Counted from the first letter of the stretch, positions 24,710 through 36,130 are shown. The stretch: 64,000 nt of DNA from Canna indica (GCA_034359265.1 CP136893.1:24684001-24748000); one strand, 5' to 3'. Program-made: numbers and translations. Notes: a model not told the origin generated them from the letters alone.

Positions 24710-25540
24710 GTAGTGGCGCGGTAGCCTAGTGGTTTGCACTTAGGCCGAACTTGCCGAAAGGGTGTACTTCGTGGCCGTGTATAAGGAGTCATGCAAGGGC
24801 TATGGCCAAAAGTATTTGGTGTAAGGAACCAAACACTTGGTGGTTCAAGCCGAACTCGCTAGGGAGCATAAGACGGAACCGCATGCAAGGAATTACGTAG
24901 GGGGCGGTAAGGCTAGGAATTAATAATGGCGTGATAGCCAAATTCTGCACTCGGGGGTTCAGGCCAAGCTCGCTACGGAGAGTAAGTCGGAATCGCGTGC
25001 GAGGAGTTATATAGGGGGCGCTGAGGCCGAATGTAATGGCGTGGTAGCCGGAGACCACACTCGGGGGTTTGGACCGAGCTCGTCGAGGAGCATAGGGCGG
25101 AACCGCGAGCGAGGGGTCGTTGAAGAGGCGTTAAGGCCAAATATAATGGCGTAGTGAGCCACAGACCGCACTCGGGGGGTTCGGGCCGAGCTCGCCGAGG
25201 AGCGTAGGGCGGAACCGTGCACGAGGGGTCGTTGAAGAGGCGTTAAGGCCGAATGTAATGGTGTGGTAACCAGAGACCATACTCGGGGGTTTGGGTCGAG
25301 CTCGCTGGAGAGCGTAGGGCGGAACCGCACGTGAGAGGTTATTGAAGAGGCACTAAGGCCGATTGTAATGACGTGGTAGTTAGAGATCGACTTGGGGGTT
25401 CGAGCCGAGCTCGTCGAGGAACGTAAGGCGGAACTGCGTATGAGGAGTCATTGAAGAGGCACTAAGGTCAAATTCAATGGTGTGGTAGCCGAGGACCAAA
25501 CTCGGTAAAAATCGAGCTCACGAGGAGCACACTTGGTGTC
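24710..25540. repeat. Tandem repeat of about 105-112 bp
   Basis: Successive copies of a unit containing GGCGTGGTAGCC, CACTCGGGGGTT, CCGAGCTCG and GGCGGAACCG recur at about 24923, 25029, 25134, 25246, 25357 and 25467, with diverged copies before. These generate the antisense ORFs at 24789-25330, which I do not regard as genes. Confidence 0.85.
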
Positions 25541-26035
25541 TTTGTGGGCGTAGAATCCCGTGATAATCATCGAGGCCGACCAACCAGATCAGGGAAGATC
25601 AGGTCTTGGTCGCTACGTGAAGTGTTTTAGGCTTCTGGAGCCGAGTGCCATGAGCTTGGAGATGGAAGTATATGCTTAAGAGTTTAGGTTTAGTTCGTAA
25701 GTGGAGACTCAAGTAAGTTTCAAATAGAATATTTAGAGCAGTAAGATTGCTTCAATGGTTTCCTGATCATTCGATGGAAAGAAATGCGAAAAATATAACT
25801 TTTAAGCAATAAAGAAGTTGTGCGTCCAGAGGAAGTGCTCTTTTTTTTAGCTTTATTGATGATGTGATCTTGCTTGGAGTTCTTTTCAAGGGATGAACCG
25901 AGGTTGCTTCTGGGTGTCTCGTCCTGAGCTTGGTTCAGTATTTTCAATCGGCTGCTTGTTCTTGTCCCTGGGAAATGTTTCTGGTCTGATGGGTGCGTTC
26001 CTCGGTTCGACCATCTTTGGCTTGAGGCATTCATT
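25541..26035. other. Gypsy internal region of unclear content
   Basis: Continuation of the gypsy interior between the minisatellite and the protease remnant. A minus-strand ORF of 104 codons has no recognisable domain. This is where RT, RNase H and integrase would be expected, and they are absent. Confidence 0.45.
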
Positions 26036-26500
26036 CTAGCACCACCGAGCTTCCTTCATATCAGCATGTAATACTCCTATCTCCATCTCCGAGATAGAAA
26101 ACTTTATTGCCAGATAAGGAGTAGATACGATAGACCCCATAGTGTTTAAGGATGGTCGCCCTAAGATCATATGATATGAGTTGTATATGTTGATGATGAG
26201 ATATTGCATATTGATCGTCTTTACTTTAGGTTGAGAGTCGATTGTTGTCCTTAGCCATAGGGCTTTGCGGACATCGGCCCTCTCTCTTGAGAAACCCACT
26301 AGGTCCCCTTTGCAAGGTGTGAGTGAGACTTTGGTCAATTGCATTTTTTTCAAAGGTCGAGTGGAAAAGAATATCAGCCGAGCTCCCTTGGTCGATGAGG
26401 ACCTTTTTAATGATGAAATTCCCTATAATCATAGAAATAAGGATCGGGTCATGTAGATTCTGATCAATTCCTTGGAAATTAAATTCGGAGAATGATATTA
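26036..26500 (-). pseudogene. Gypsy retroviral-type aspartyl protease remnant
   Basis: Minus strand: DPILISMIIGNF precedes VLIDQGSSADIL, the active-site region (family form DNGSSADIL; here DQGSS). It is followed in a second frame by NSYHMILGRPSLNTMGSIVSTPYLAIKF, the flap-to-C-terminal landmark of plant gypsy proteases. One frameshift near 26290 and the Asn-to-Gln change near the active site indicate loss of function. The enzyme would process the gag-pol polyprotein. Confidence 0.82.
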
Positions 26501-26504
26501 CTAT

Positions 26505-28589
26505 TGGGATTGGAATAAGAAGCACAGCGGAAAAAGCGATTTTAAAACATTAAATCCATCCCGAAAACAACGATCAACTTTAGCAATATTTAAGGAATTC
26601 AATCCACGAGTAGAAGGAGAAGATATACCTTATACCTCGGATGGTAAAGCTGCTCCTATCCCCGTTTCAAGACGCACATGCGCACGTCCTCCAAGGAAGG
26701 TCCACACCAGGTGCCTCGCAATCAAGGGGCAGTAAACACCAAGACTCGTTGTGGTTCAACGGAGAGACAATCTCAACCCCAATACACACCAAGGTGAAGC
26801 CGACCCTTCCACCAAGAACCGAGCATCAAAAGGAAGGAAGAGGGGATGAGAAAATCACAGAACGAGAAGAAAGATGAAGGAATACCTTACTGTCCTTCTT
26901 GGACTCCTCCAAGAAGATGAAGGAGATGACACACCCAAGAGGAAGAGACCTTCAATTCGGCTTCACAAACCCAGGGAAGGAGGAACTTGATGGCCGGCTA
27001 ACCATGGAGATCAAGAGGAGCTCTTTGAAGTCTTTCTCTTTAAGAGGTCTCTCAAGAATCTAATCCTTAACCTTCTCCAAGATAAGTAACCAATTTGCTT
27101 AACCCCTTTGAAGGAGGTTAGGCCATCTATTTATAAGGGGAGTAGGCGGCCACCCATGATAGACTCCCCCCCCCCTTTAAATCCTCTTATCGGAATTCAA
27201 AATTCTGGGGTTTGCTCCAAAATAATAATTTATATTTAATAGATTTATAATTAATTCGAAATTAATTAAATCCAACTAAATATAAACTTTAATTTATCTC
27301 TATAAATTAAATTCTTGTTGATTAGGATTTATCATATGCCAATCCCTATAATTTAGAGATGTTCTACAAATTAGGGTTACCGAGGAACTCATTCCTCGTG
27401 TATTCATTTCTATAGGAAACATTTTTTCTATCATGTCCGTAAATGAGATCTGTGATTGTGTTACAGCATGTCCATGCTTGTAGACATATAGTGTTGCATT
27501 CAGACTTTATCTCATAAGGTCTATTACGAGGTTAGCCTATTGTGTGTGACTCATTGGACCCCATACTAAGCTAGCAGTGAGTTATGCATAACGGAGAGTC
27601 GGATCCGATAGAACAACTTCTATTCGAATCTTACGAGCCACCACTAAACCCCTTTAGTGTAGTCGTGAGAGACTCCACTCACAAGTCAAGATTGACGTCT
27701 AGCAATGTGTCATGACTACCCGGATAGTGTGAGGTTCAATCTACAGGGATCGAACGCCCCTCGGTGATTAGTTACCGTGCAACCAAATCCCTCGGTTACA
27801 ATATCCCGAAGTTAGCTAGGGTATGGAAGAAGTGTCAAACACTAATATCTATTCATATGTATTCCACCCGCCAAGATGTAGTCTCAATAATGAAACGTCA
27901 GAAACATCTTCCTGACTTTCATATCTACTTTAGCTAGAGATTCCTGAGTCAACACTTGCAGGATCACATAGGACATTATCTCATCTCACTAGGAGTAACC
28001 GATTCCATGTTGGTCGCTCATCTATCTTCATGAATGCTTCCCTAGGCCCAGTAATACCCGGCACATGACTCTGAGGGCCACGTAGGGATGAACCAAAGCA
28101 ATGGTTCGTCACTCATAAGGTAACCATGACAACCTCAGGTCCAAGGACTGTTTGCACCCACTATCACCCCAGGAACATCCTATTGACACTCATGTAAGGA
28201 TTTCATTTTGTGTTCCCAGTGCAGGTCCGTTCAGTGAACTCATTCCCTAATGAGCACCTGAACTTATACATTAATAACGGCTCATAGGTAACTATGAGAT
28301 TAGCTACCCCTTATCGTATATGGCATGTACCAAGTGCACTAGTCTATCTGGAATCACCGATCCCCTAATTGGTGATCCTACGACTAGGAACATTTAGAAC
28401 ATGGGCATCTGGATTCCAAGTCTCACTGGCATGAACTTATCATGGCCACGGAATCATTTGCTCGAGTTCATGGGGTTTATCACAATCTTTATGAATAAAG
28501 ATGCAGCATATAATGAAAAGGTTGCCTTATTAAGTTGATTACCCTTGATTAGTCCCTAAATACATCGACATGTGATTGGCTCAAGAGCA
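26505..28589 (-). mobile_element. Solo LTR of about 2.1 kb
   Basis: Read on the minus strand it begins TGCTCTTGAGCC and ends ATTCCAATCCCA (TG...CA). It is flanked by a short duplication CTAT (26501-26504 and 28590-28593). It has no ORF of note. A TATA box (minus CTTATAAATAG, 27127-27137) sits about 600 bp from the 3' end, consistent with a long U3. It separates the gypsy gag from its protease. A complete small non-coding element is the alternative; I saw no second terminal repeat inside. Confidence 0.6.
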
Positions 28590-28602
28590 CTATTCCTTTC
28601 CA

Positions 28603-29878
28603 TTACCGGGGTTCTGGGGATAGGTCAGCACGAGCAAACATTATTGTCGACTGCCATGACTGCCCATAGGGACCTCTTCCTGGCCGAGATTGTCTCTCCG
28701 CCTCCCGCGAATCCGCAGGTGATGTAGTCGATTTACCCTTGGGGTTCATTCGCTTGACTATGCTCTTTTTGGGATCTCGTGGGTGTTCGATTTCGCCATA
28801 GAGGGTCGTGACTCCTACTCTTACCTCTCTCCTTCTTGTGACGAAGGTATTTGTCAAGGTGTCTTATGCGGACTAGATCTTCCAGCTGATCTCCGAGCAT
28901 TACACACTTCTCGGTAGTGTGTCCACATGTGTCATGGTATGCGAAGTTCTTGTTCATGTCGGCGTTGGGCGGTAGCTTTAGTTTTCCCGCGTTGGCAGGG
29001 TATTTGATGAGCTTCAAGTGATAGATGTCCTGCAGGATAGTTTCTTTCTGGGCGTTAAGGGGAGTATGTCTTTTGAAGCGGGCACTCAGGCAAGGTGGAG
29101 ACCTCGTTTCTCTGTCATTTCCTCATTCGTGCCGGCTGCGGTCTTCAGTCCTTCTACTTTCCTTCTTGGGTCTTTTATCCTCGATCGCGACTTTGATATT
29201 TTTCCAATCGATCTTCTTTGCTTCTCTTTGATCTTCCATTTTTATGAAACCTGTTGCCTTTTCCTGGAACTCGGCCATGTCTTTGGATTCGACCAAGGCG
29301 ATTTGGTCGACGAAAGGCCCAGGCTTTAGACCATGTTGGATGCAGAAAAGTTCGATTTGTGAATCGAGGTTGGGGTTGTCAGATGCTATAGCGTGGTACA
29401 TGTTCAAGTATTCTCTTAGGGGCTCATGGTGCCCCTGCTTGATATAGTGCAGGGCTGCTCCTATCTTGTGATATACTCGCGATGCAAACCATAATAGGGC
29501 AGCCTTTCCTAGGAAGATCAGAAAGGCTCGGCAGAACGCAGTGTCGGTTACTTGGTTATAGAGCATTGCAGTCTGGAACGCTGTCAGGTGTTGGGCGGGG
29601 TTGCCCGTGCCGATGTACATCGTTAGAGTGTTGGGCAACTTGCTTCTCGGTGGGAGGCGGGTTGTGATGTGGTCGGCGAAGGTCCCCGCGTCAAGAGCTG
29701 GTACATCCTTGGCCTCTTGGATTATGGGGTCTTCATTTTTCTCTGGGTCAGGAGTACTGGAGGCTTTGCCGTGATGGGCCAGATCGTGCCTCCCTTTCCC
29801 TGATTGGGTGTTGTCTCCAGGTTGTGGGCGACAACAATCATGGTTAGCCGGAGGCTTTTCACGAGATCGTGTCGGCAT
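28603..29878 (-). pseudogene. Gypsy gag remnant with CCHC-like region
   Basis: Frame from 29878 to 28733 with one in-frame stop at 29123-29125. The N-terminal region is basic. The capsid-like domain (Retrotrans_gag type) lies about residues 85-215, with RSKLPNTLTMYIGTGNPAQH, AFCRAFLIFLGKAALLWF and HEPLREYLNMYHA. A cysteine/histidine motif region (FAYHDTCGHTTEKCVMLGDQ) marks the nucleocapsid end. A frameshift near 28800 passes into a basic tail. This would be the structural particle protein; now non-functional. Confidence 0.85.
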
Positions 29879-29898
29879 CCTAACTTGGTGTGCCAGGG

Positions 29899-30293
29899 GG
29901 GGGCACCTACAAAAGACACCCTCACGCCCAAGTTAGGTTGATTCCAAGGTGGAAGTTTATGGAATTGGAACTTAGTGGTACCTTGGTGTGCTGTGTATGT
30001 ATATATTTCAGGTGGAGGTGATCATGTTGTCTGGTAATCTCGCTAGGATTGTTACCCGGAATGGGTTGAGGCCAATCCCGGAGATAACGAGTTTCTGATG
30101 GTATATTCGTCGTGATAAGGGAGAACGTATGTAGGAGTCCATGTTTGGCCGGGTGGGTCCTCCGGATAAAGCTGTTTGACTTAGCTTGAGTCTGGCTCAA
30201 GGGCATTGCTTGGGCGGGACCGCGTGGTTTGGTTTGAAGTGAATAGGCGCTGCTGGGTCTAGTCCGATCGAGCCTAATAGTTCTAGTCCAGTC
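29899..30293 (-). mobile_element. 5' LTR of the gypsy element
   Basis: Matches 21945-22350 with scattered substitutions. Its plus-left end is an interrupted G-run (29896-29903). The outermost 65 bp present in the 3' LTR are missing, so the LTR/gag junction was deleted. It abuts a copia-type LTR at 30294. Confidence 0.7.
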
Positions 30294-30461
30294 TATTGGC
30301 CTAAGGTTTCAACCTTGGCAATACTCTTAGTTTGATGATAACAAACATGGTTCTAATAGTTTCATCAAGGTTTGGTCTCAGGTTGGACATACGAAACGTA
30401 ACCGAAGTTCGTCAAAAAAATCGCGAAAAATCAAGAATAAGAGGCTTTAGAGTCGAGCATA

Positions 30462-32259
30462 CCAAAATTACCTAAACATATCATGAACTATGGACTTTGT
30501 CTCAAATCCATCATTAACTTTGACTTCTCCAAATTACATCCTCAACTATCAGATTTGTATCAATTGTATCCCTCCGTCAAAATTCCGTCAGCTGCCCCGT
30601 TAACCGTATGACGTGGCATGCATACGTGGATTAAAAAAAAATATTTGATATCCAAATTTATTTTAATTAAAATACATCATGTTGTGGCATGCATGTCGCC
30701 GCTGTCGCCGTAGAAGCCGCCGCGCGAGTTGGTGACGTGGAGGAAGATATTGTAGAGGACGCCTTTTGGAGTCGTACTTCTTGTTGTCGCCCCACAGCGG
30801 GTACGCCTCCTCGTCATGCACTGCGTCGTCACCGATGGCGAGCTGCTCCTCCGGCATGCACATGGCATCACCAAGCGGATGACGACGCATATGATCGAGG
30901 TGACAACCACGTTCCATGAGACGATGAACAATGCGTCGACGAACTGCTTGGTGACCTGCATGTCGCTGCTGTCGCCGTAGAAGCCGTCATGCGAGTTAAT
31001 TGGTGACGGGGAGGAAGATGCCATAGAGGATACCTTTTGGAGTCGTACTTCTCGTCGTCACCCCACAGCGCGTCGTCACCGATGGTGAGCTGCTCCTCTG
31101 GCATGCGCATGGCATCACCAAGCGGATGACGACACAGATGATGGAGGTGACGACCACGTTCTATGAGACGATGAACAGTGCGCCGACAAACTGCTTGGCG
31201 ATATGCATGTTGCCGTTGCCACCGTAGAAGCCACCGTGCGAGTTGGTGACGGGGAGGAAGATGCCGTAGAGAATGCCTTTTGGATTCGTACTTCTCATCG
31301 TCGCCCCACAACGCGTACGCCTCCTCGCCGTGCACTGCATCATCATCGATGGCGAGCTGCTCCTCCGGCATGCGCATGGGATCACCAAGTGGATGACGAC
31401 GCGAATGATGGAGGTGACGACCACGTTCCATGAGACGATGAACAGTGCGCCGACGAACTGCTTGGTGACCTACATGTCGCCTCTGCCGCCGTAGAAGCCG
31501 TCGTGCGAGTTGGTGACGGGGAGGAAGATGCCGTAGAGGATGCCTTTTGGAGTCGTACTTCTCTTCGTCGCCCCACAGCACATATGCCTCCTCATTGTGC
31601 ACCGTGTAGTCACCGTTGGCGAGCTGCTCCTAACCGGCATGCGCATGGCATCACCAAGCGGATGACGATGCAGATGATGTAGGTGATGACCACGTTCTAT
31701 GAGACGATGAACAGTGCGTCGACGAACTGCTTGGCGACCTGCATGTCGCCACTGCCGCCATAGAAGCCGTCGTTCGAGTTGGTGATGGGGAGGAAGATGC
31801 CGTAGAGGACGCCTTTTGGAGTCGTACTTCTCGTTGTCGCCCCACAGCACGTATGCCTCCTCATTGCGCACCGTGTCGTCACCGTTGGCGAGCTGCTCCT
31901 AACCGACGGTGAAAGGAACAAGAAAGAAGAAGAATAAGAGAAAGATCAAAGGTCAAAAGAATAGTGGGGGTCACATTAGTTGGGTGTCTATGTGGTAGAA
32001 GAGTATATACTAATAGATTTGGTGCACGTGTACATCAAATAACTTTTGAAAAAATAATAATTTTTTAATCAATTTTAAATAAAAAATATATTTTTTTAAT
32101 CCACGTGTTTTTGCCACGTCATACGGTTAACATGATAGTTGACGGAATTTTAACAGAAGGATACAAATTTGATAGTTGATGATGCAATTTGAAGAAATCA
32201 AATTTCAGGATAGATTTGAGATAAAGTCCATAGTTCAGGATATATTTAGGTAATTACCC
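30462..32259. mobile_element. Pack-MULE carrying an ammonium transporter exon array
   Basis: Terminal arms match the MULE MITE family at 3820 and 10626: left ATTACCTAAACATATCATGAAC, right the complement of GGGTAATTACCTAAATATATCC. They include the TCCGTCA and CACGTGGATTAAAA-type inner landmarks on both arms. The first bases of the left arm are altered and no 9-bp duplication can be matched, so the left edge may be rearranged. Between the arms is a GC-rich captured host sequence, which defines a Pack-MULE. No transposase. Confidence 0.85.
30685..31910 (-). pseudogene. About five tandem copies of an AMT2-type ammonium transporter C-terminal exon fragment
   Basis: On the minus strand each unit encodes GFYGGSGDMQVAKQFV, a membrane-helix segment ([18 protein letters not shown]) and, after a one-frame slip, [30 protein letters not shown]. 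This matches the last membrane helix and cytosolic tail of plant AMT2/AMT3-type transporters (family pattern [27 protein letters not shown]). The landmark GTCGTACTTCT recurs near 30772, 31043, 31287, 31552 and 31821, a period of about 245-270 bp. The copies differ from each other and each carries the slip, so no transporter is encoded. AMT proteins import ammonium across the plasma membrane. Confidence 0.85.
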
Positions 32260-32968
32260 TTTCTTTTATTGTAAATATTCCTAAGCCCTAGTTTGATGTC
32301 ATCATTGAGTTCACAATAATAATAAAACGGAACATGAAACCCGAATCCCGAAAACTTGATAACTAAAAAAAATAATAATCAAAAAACGACCCTAAAAATT
32401 TCTAAGTATAGGAGGCTCCTTGGAGGGCTACATAATTTAGATATTTTTTTACCATCAAAAGTCTCAATAATTATTCCTTAGGTAAAAACAAATTAAAGAC
32501 CTAACTTTAAGAAATTTTTTGGAATCCATTAAACTAAAAAATAAGATTTAAAAGGCTAGAAACCTCAAAAGTACCTAGAATTCCCAGAATGCCTCCACTA
32601 GTAAAACTGCCCATAATTCCCAAAATATTAGAATGATTCTTTTTCAAATATTCGAACGGCTCTTTGCTTCTGTACCTCAATATCAACTTATAAATACACC
32701 TAAAACTCTCTTTCTTAGGTTCCTAACTACTCCATTGGACTATCAAACATTCTCTTGAGCCTTAAAGAGTGATTCAAAGTGCAAACCCTAACTTCTCATT
32801 CTCAGAGTCTTCAAAACTCCATTTCAAGTCTTCAATTTGAATTTCTACATCATCTTGAGGTCTCGGAGTACTAGGAGGCAACTTGGAGGAACTCATTTGA
32901 GTTTATTTTAATTAATAACTCATTTACTTGTATTTTTTTTCTTATTTGCTTCTCATTGTAAGTTGTTA

Positions 32969-33069
32969 AGTGTGGTGTAGTGTTAAGAGATCTAGGGTTC
33001 GATCCCTAATATGGTCACATATTTTGATTTTTTATCTTTGTTAAAAAAAAAGTATGGTGTAGTGTTACT
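32969..33069 (+). mobile_element. Short SINE-like retroposon
   Basis: Near-identical 16-bp direct repeats (GTGTGGTGTAGTGTTA and GTATGGTGTAGTGTTA) flank about 70 bp that contain a pol III B-box-like GGGTTCGATCCC and end in a run of nine A (33043-33051). This is the layout of a 5'-truncated tRNA-derived SINE, but no A box is certain and the piece is very short. Confidence 0.45.
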
Positions 33070-33440
33070 CCTAGGTTTCTTTATTTTTGATTATTTTGCT
33101 TTGGAATAGTAGTTGAAGTATCCTCTAAGGTTGAGGGATAAGTCTTCTTTGTATTCTTTAGGAAATATTCAAATTATAATGATTTAAGATTCGAAATCTT
33201 TGGTGATTAGCCAATGTAGTAGGGTAGGCGGTGTGGCCGAACCACTATAAATTTCACATATTAGCATTGCATATCTCTTTATTCTTGCTCGGTATTGATC
33301 ATTACTTATTTGTATTTGCATCTTGAAAGCATATAACTCAAAATAGCAAAAATTCATACTTATGCCAACTTAAGAAAAAAAATTAGAATTGAACTTAGTG
33401 TATTTAGGCTACACACTATTTACCCTCATCTAGTATGATT

Positions 33441-34045
33441 ATTTGGTTTATACTGTCCAAGTTCCATACAAATGAAAACATAAAATAATTGAATATATGT
33501 TGCATAGGCATAAGTAAAAATTTATTTTGCATGAAAAAATATAAATATATTATTTTGGGTTTCTAAAGTTATTCATGTTTTTCAAAATTATTTTTGACTT
33601 TAGATTGGTGCATTTTAGTTGTTCGTGATCCCATTACACCCAGTGTAACAAATACAATAATCATCTATAAATTTAAATTAATATGTTTGGATCATATTTT
33701 CTCTCTCATTTGGCTTCATTATTTTAATAAAGCTATGGTTAAACACTTTGTTTATTATCATTCACCTCTTCTTGTCTCCATCCCTTCTCGACAAAACAAA
33801 TAAAAATAAGTAATTCAAATTTTAAAATCATTATTACATTTATAATAATAAGTATTTCATTTTTTTGAAAAAATAGTCTTAAAAAGCGATAATTACTATT
33901 TGACCCATTTATTAATTACCTAGTCTTAAAGCCTAACACGATCGGATCATGATCTGGTTTCAAGCTTAACACGTGAAACCAACTGGTCCAATCTAAGTTT
34001 GAAAACATAGTCTCATATGATGAAATCTAGATGCACTCCTAACTT
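33441..34045. other. Stretch without recognisable genes
   Basis: AT-rich sequence between the copia LTR and the LINE. Nothing recognised. Confidence 0.45.
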
Positions 34046-36130
34046 GTGCAAACTGAAAGTCTTAGCTATAATAGATTTGTCTTCGAGGCCCCCTCTCCTT
34101 CTGCTTCGGAGCCGCCTGATGAAGACCCCCCCACCTTCGCCGTCGGAACCTACACCTTCCCCCCTCCCGTGGCACGCAACCACCCTCCACCACCAGACGG
34201 CCATCCTCTCGATCTACTGCTCCCGTCTCTTGGGCGCAAATCCTTCGTGGAGAAAACTCTGCCAATCCTCAGGTGATCTCTAATTCGACTCTTAGTAGCA
34301 TTCACTCGGCTTCCTCCGATAAGGTTCATTTCATGCCGCAACAACTTCTATCATGGAGTGAACCTTGGGAGAATAGCCTCATTGGAAAAAAATTCGGCAA
34401 ACCTCCGCCGTTGCAGGTGGTGAACGCTTGGACGAAACGAGTTTTTAATGTTGACGGTTTCATTTCCACCCTCAGCCTGGAAGAGGGGTTATTTATTTTC
34501 CGATTTCGTGATCGTAATTTCTTATTCAGATGTCCTCACTGGAGGGCCTTTTTCTTTACGTGGGAATGTAATCCGGCTTATCCTGTGGAGGCCCCTTTTT
34601 CGTCCGTGGAATGAACCTTTTTTGTCGGCCCCCATTTGGGTGTGCCTTCTCGGATTACCACTAGAACTCTGAAATGTTGATTCGATTTCATTAATTATTG
34701 TCTCTCTCGGAAAAGTCCTCACGATCGACCATTGATCGTTATCCTTTGAGCAAGGCCGATACATTCGGGTATGTATCGAAATTAACCTCTCGCTCCACCT
34801 CCGACAAGGCCTCTAGGTTGGAGAGCCTGAAAAGGAATTATTCCAGCCAGTTGCCTACGAGAACCTTCCTTCGGTCTGCTACACTTGCGGTTGGATTGGG
34901 CACAGAGAGGTGGACTGCACCTCTACGCCGCCTCCACCCAAAGCCCCGTATTCGATGAACCCCTCTCCAACCCCTCCACACTCTTTGGGGACCGAAGCTC
35001 TCTCCTCTATGATTGTCGACCCCGCTCCGACCTCGGTTCCCGACCTAAACCTTACGGAAGAGGCCCCTCCCCCTTCTCCCCCTGAACCTTTGCCCCACCC
35101 AGCGCCGATCTATGGCCCTTGGGCTACAGGTTACCAAACGGCGTCCTTCTCGCCGATCATCCTCATCCAGTGGCCGCGCAACAACCGCGCATCGCTCATA
35201 GGGCCGTCCTCTGTCACGTGCCCCTCACGCGAACTCGTAGGGTCATCCGCTGTCACGAGCCTCTTCCATGGGCCCTGGCTCTGAGGATGATGTGGCAACG
35301 CTGTATGATACTCGTTCTGCCGCCCCCAGCTATGTGCCTCTCACGTGAACTCTCAGCGTCGTCCTATATCACGTGCCTCTCACGTGGACCCTAGCCATGC
35401 TGTTGAGGATGACATGGCAACTCCGCAAGTTGCCTATTCTATCGCCCCTGACAACTCTGATGACGCTATTAATGCTCCCTAACACCATCATAGGGCCACT
35501 TCCCCACACCCTCCACGTAGCACCCTGCGCCGCTCGCACGATCAAGGTCGTGCCCCCCCTTGTGATCAACGCGTGCAGGCCAACATCGCTTCTCCTTCTG
35601 CGCCGGTTGGATCTTGCCACGTGGCTCCCTCACCGCCCATCGCGCGGCCCCAATTCCTGTCGCTACTCCTCCGCCATTTGCTGCCTTTAAGGCACCCACG
35701 CGCCATTATGACGCCCCCTCACTCAACACGCCCTCCACCTCCATCCACCTTACACGTGGCTCACCTACTACATCACCCTTGATGGCAACTGTGCCCTCGT
35801 CTACTAAGCCGCACTACCGTGCCCCCTCTTCTCCCCATCACACCACTTCAAACACTACTTCGCCCACTCTTGTGCTGGCTACTGTGCCCTCTTCTTGCTC
35901 CATGGAGCAGCTTGCCAGCGAACCGGCCTTCTCCTTTGTCGCTCAAGCTACTCCGGATGCCATAGATGTCTCCACTACCATTGTTCATGCTCCTCGACGG
36001 GCTCCAAAGCCACCATAATAGAAGCACTCGAAGCGTCTCCGACCCTCGACTGACGATTCTGTGATCCACTCTCCCTCCTTGGCTGCCGAATCAGCCTCTA
36101 CCACCTACGACTTTGCAATCATTCCCAAAT
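34046..36130 (+). pseudogene. LINE ORF1 (DUF4283, CCHC zinc knuckle, proline-rich tail)
   Basis: The N-terminus is acidic/proline-rich. The DUF4283-like block is at about 34390-34680 (NVIRLILWRPLFRPW, PIWVCLLGLPLEL). A clear CX2CX4HX4C knuckle follows at about 34875-34920 (CYTCGWIGHREVDC, preceded by YENLPSV). The tail to about 36130 is Pro/Ser/Thr-rich and low complexity. The knuckle is in a different frame from the upstream block, so at least two frameshifts separate them. The intact protein would bind element RNA as a chaperone. Confidence 0.8.

Larger units (their letters stand above)
21878..30293 (-). mobile_element. Ty3/gypsy element, Tat-like, non-autonomous, minus strand
   Basis: Two diverged LTRs (21878-22355 and about 29899-30293) enclose, in minus order, gag, protease, no detectable RT/RNase H/integrase, minisatellites, and a plus-strand (antisense) ORF next to the 3' LTR. 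An antisense gene between pol and the 3' LTR is known from Tat-lineage gypsy elements, so I infer that lineage. A 2.1 kb solo LTR sits between the gag and protease remnants. A third LTR copy of this family is at 46079-46453. Confidence 0.75.
30294..33440 (+). mobile_element. Copia-type solo LTR carrying a Pack-MULE and a SINE-like insertion
   Basis: The start TATTGGCCTAAGG ... TTTGATGATAACAAACATGG resembles the start of the LTR at 52320 (TGTTGGCTTAAGG ... TTTGATGATAATAAA). The end region shares GTAGGCGG-TGGCCGAACCACTATAA and ACACTATTTA with 53430-53620. No gag or pol follows, hence a solo LTR or LTR fragment. The right edge is approximate. Confidence 0.65.

Noticed and set aside
24714..24760. 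tRNA-like GGTAGCCTAGTGGTT (possible A box)
   Set aside because: It belongs to the diverged first unit of the gypsy minisatellite; no B box or foldable acceptor stem follows.
30868..31602. 244-codon minus-strand ORF rich in His/Arg
   Set aside because: It arises from the tandem AMT fragments; it contains the EEQL...EEAYALWGD part in frame but the rest is the wrong frame of the membrane helix.
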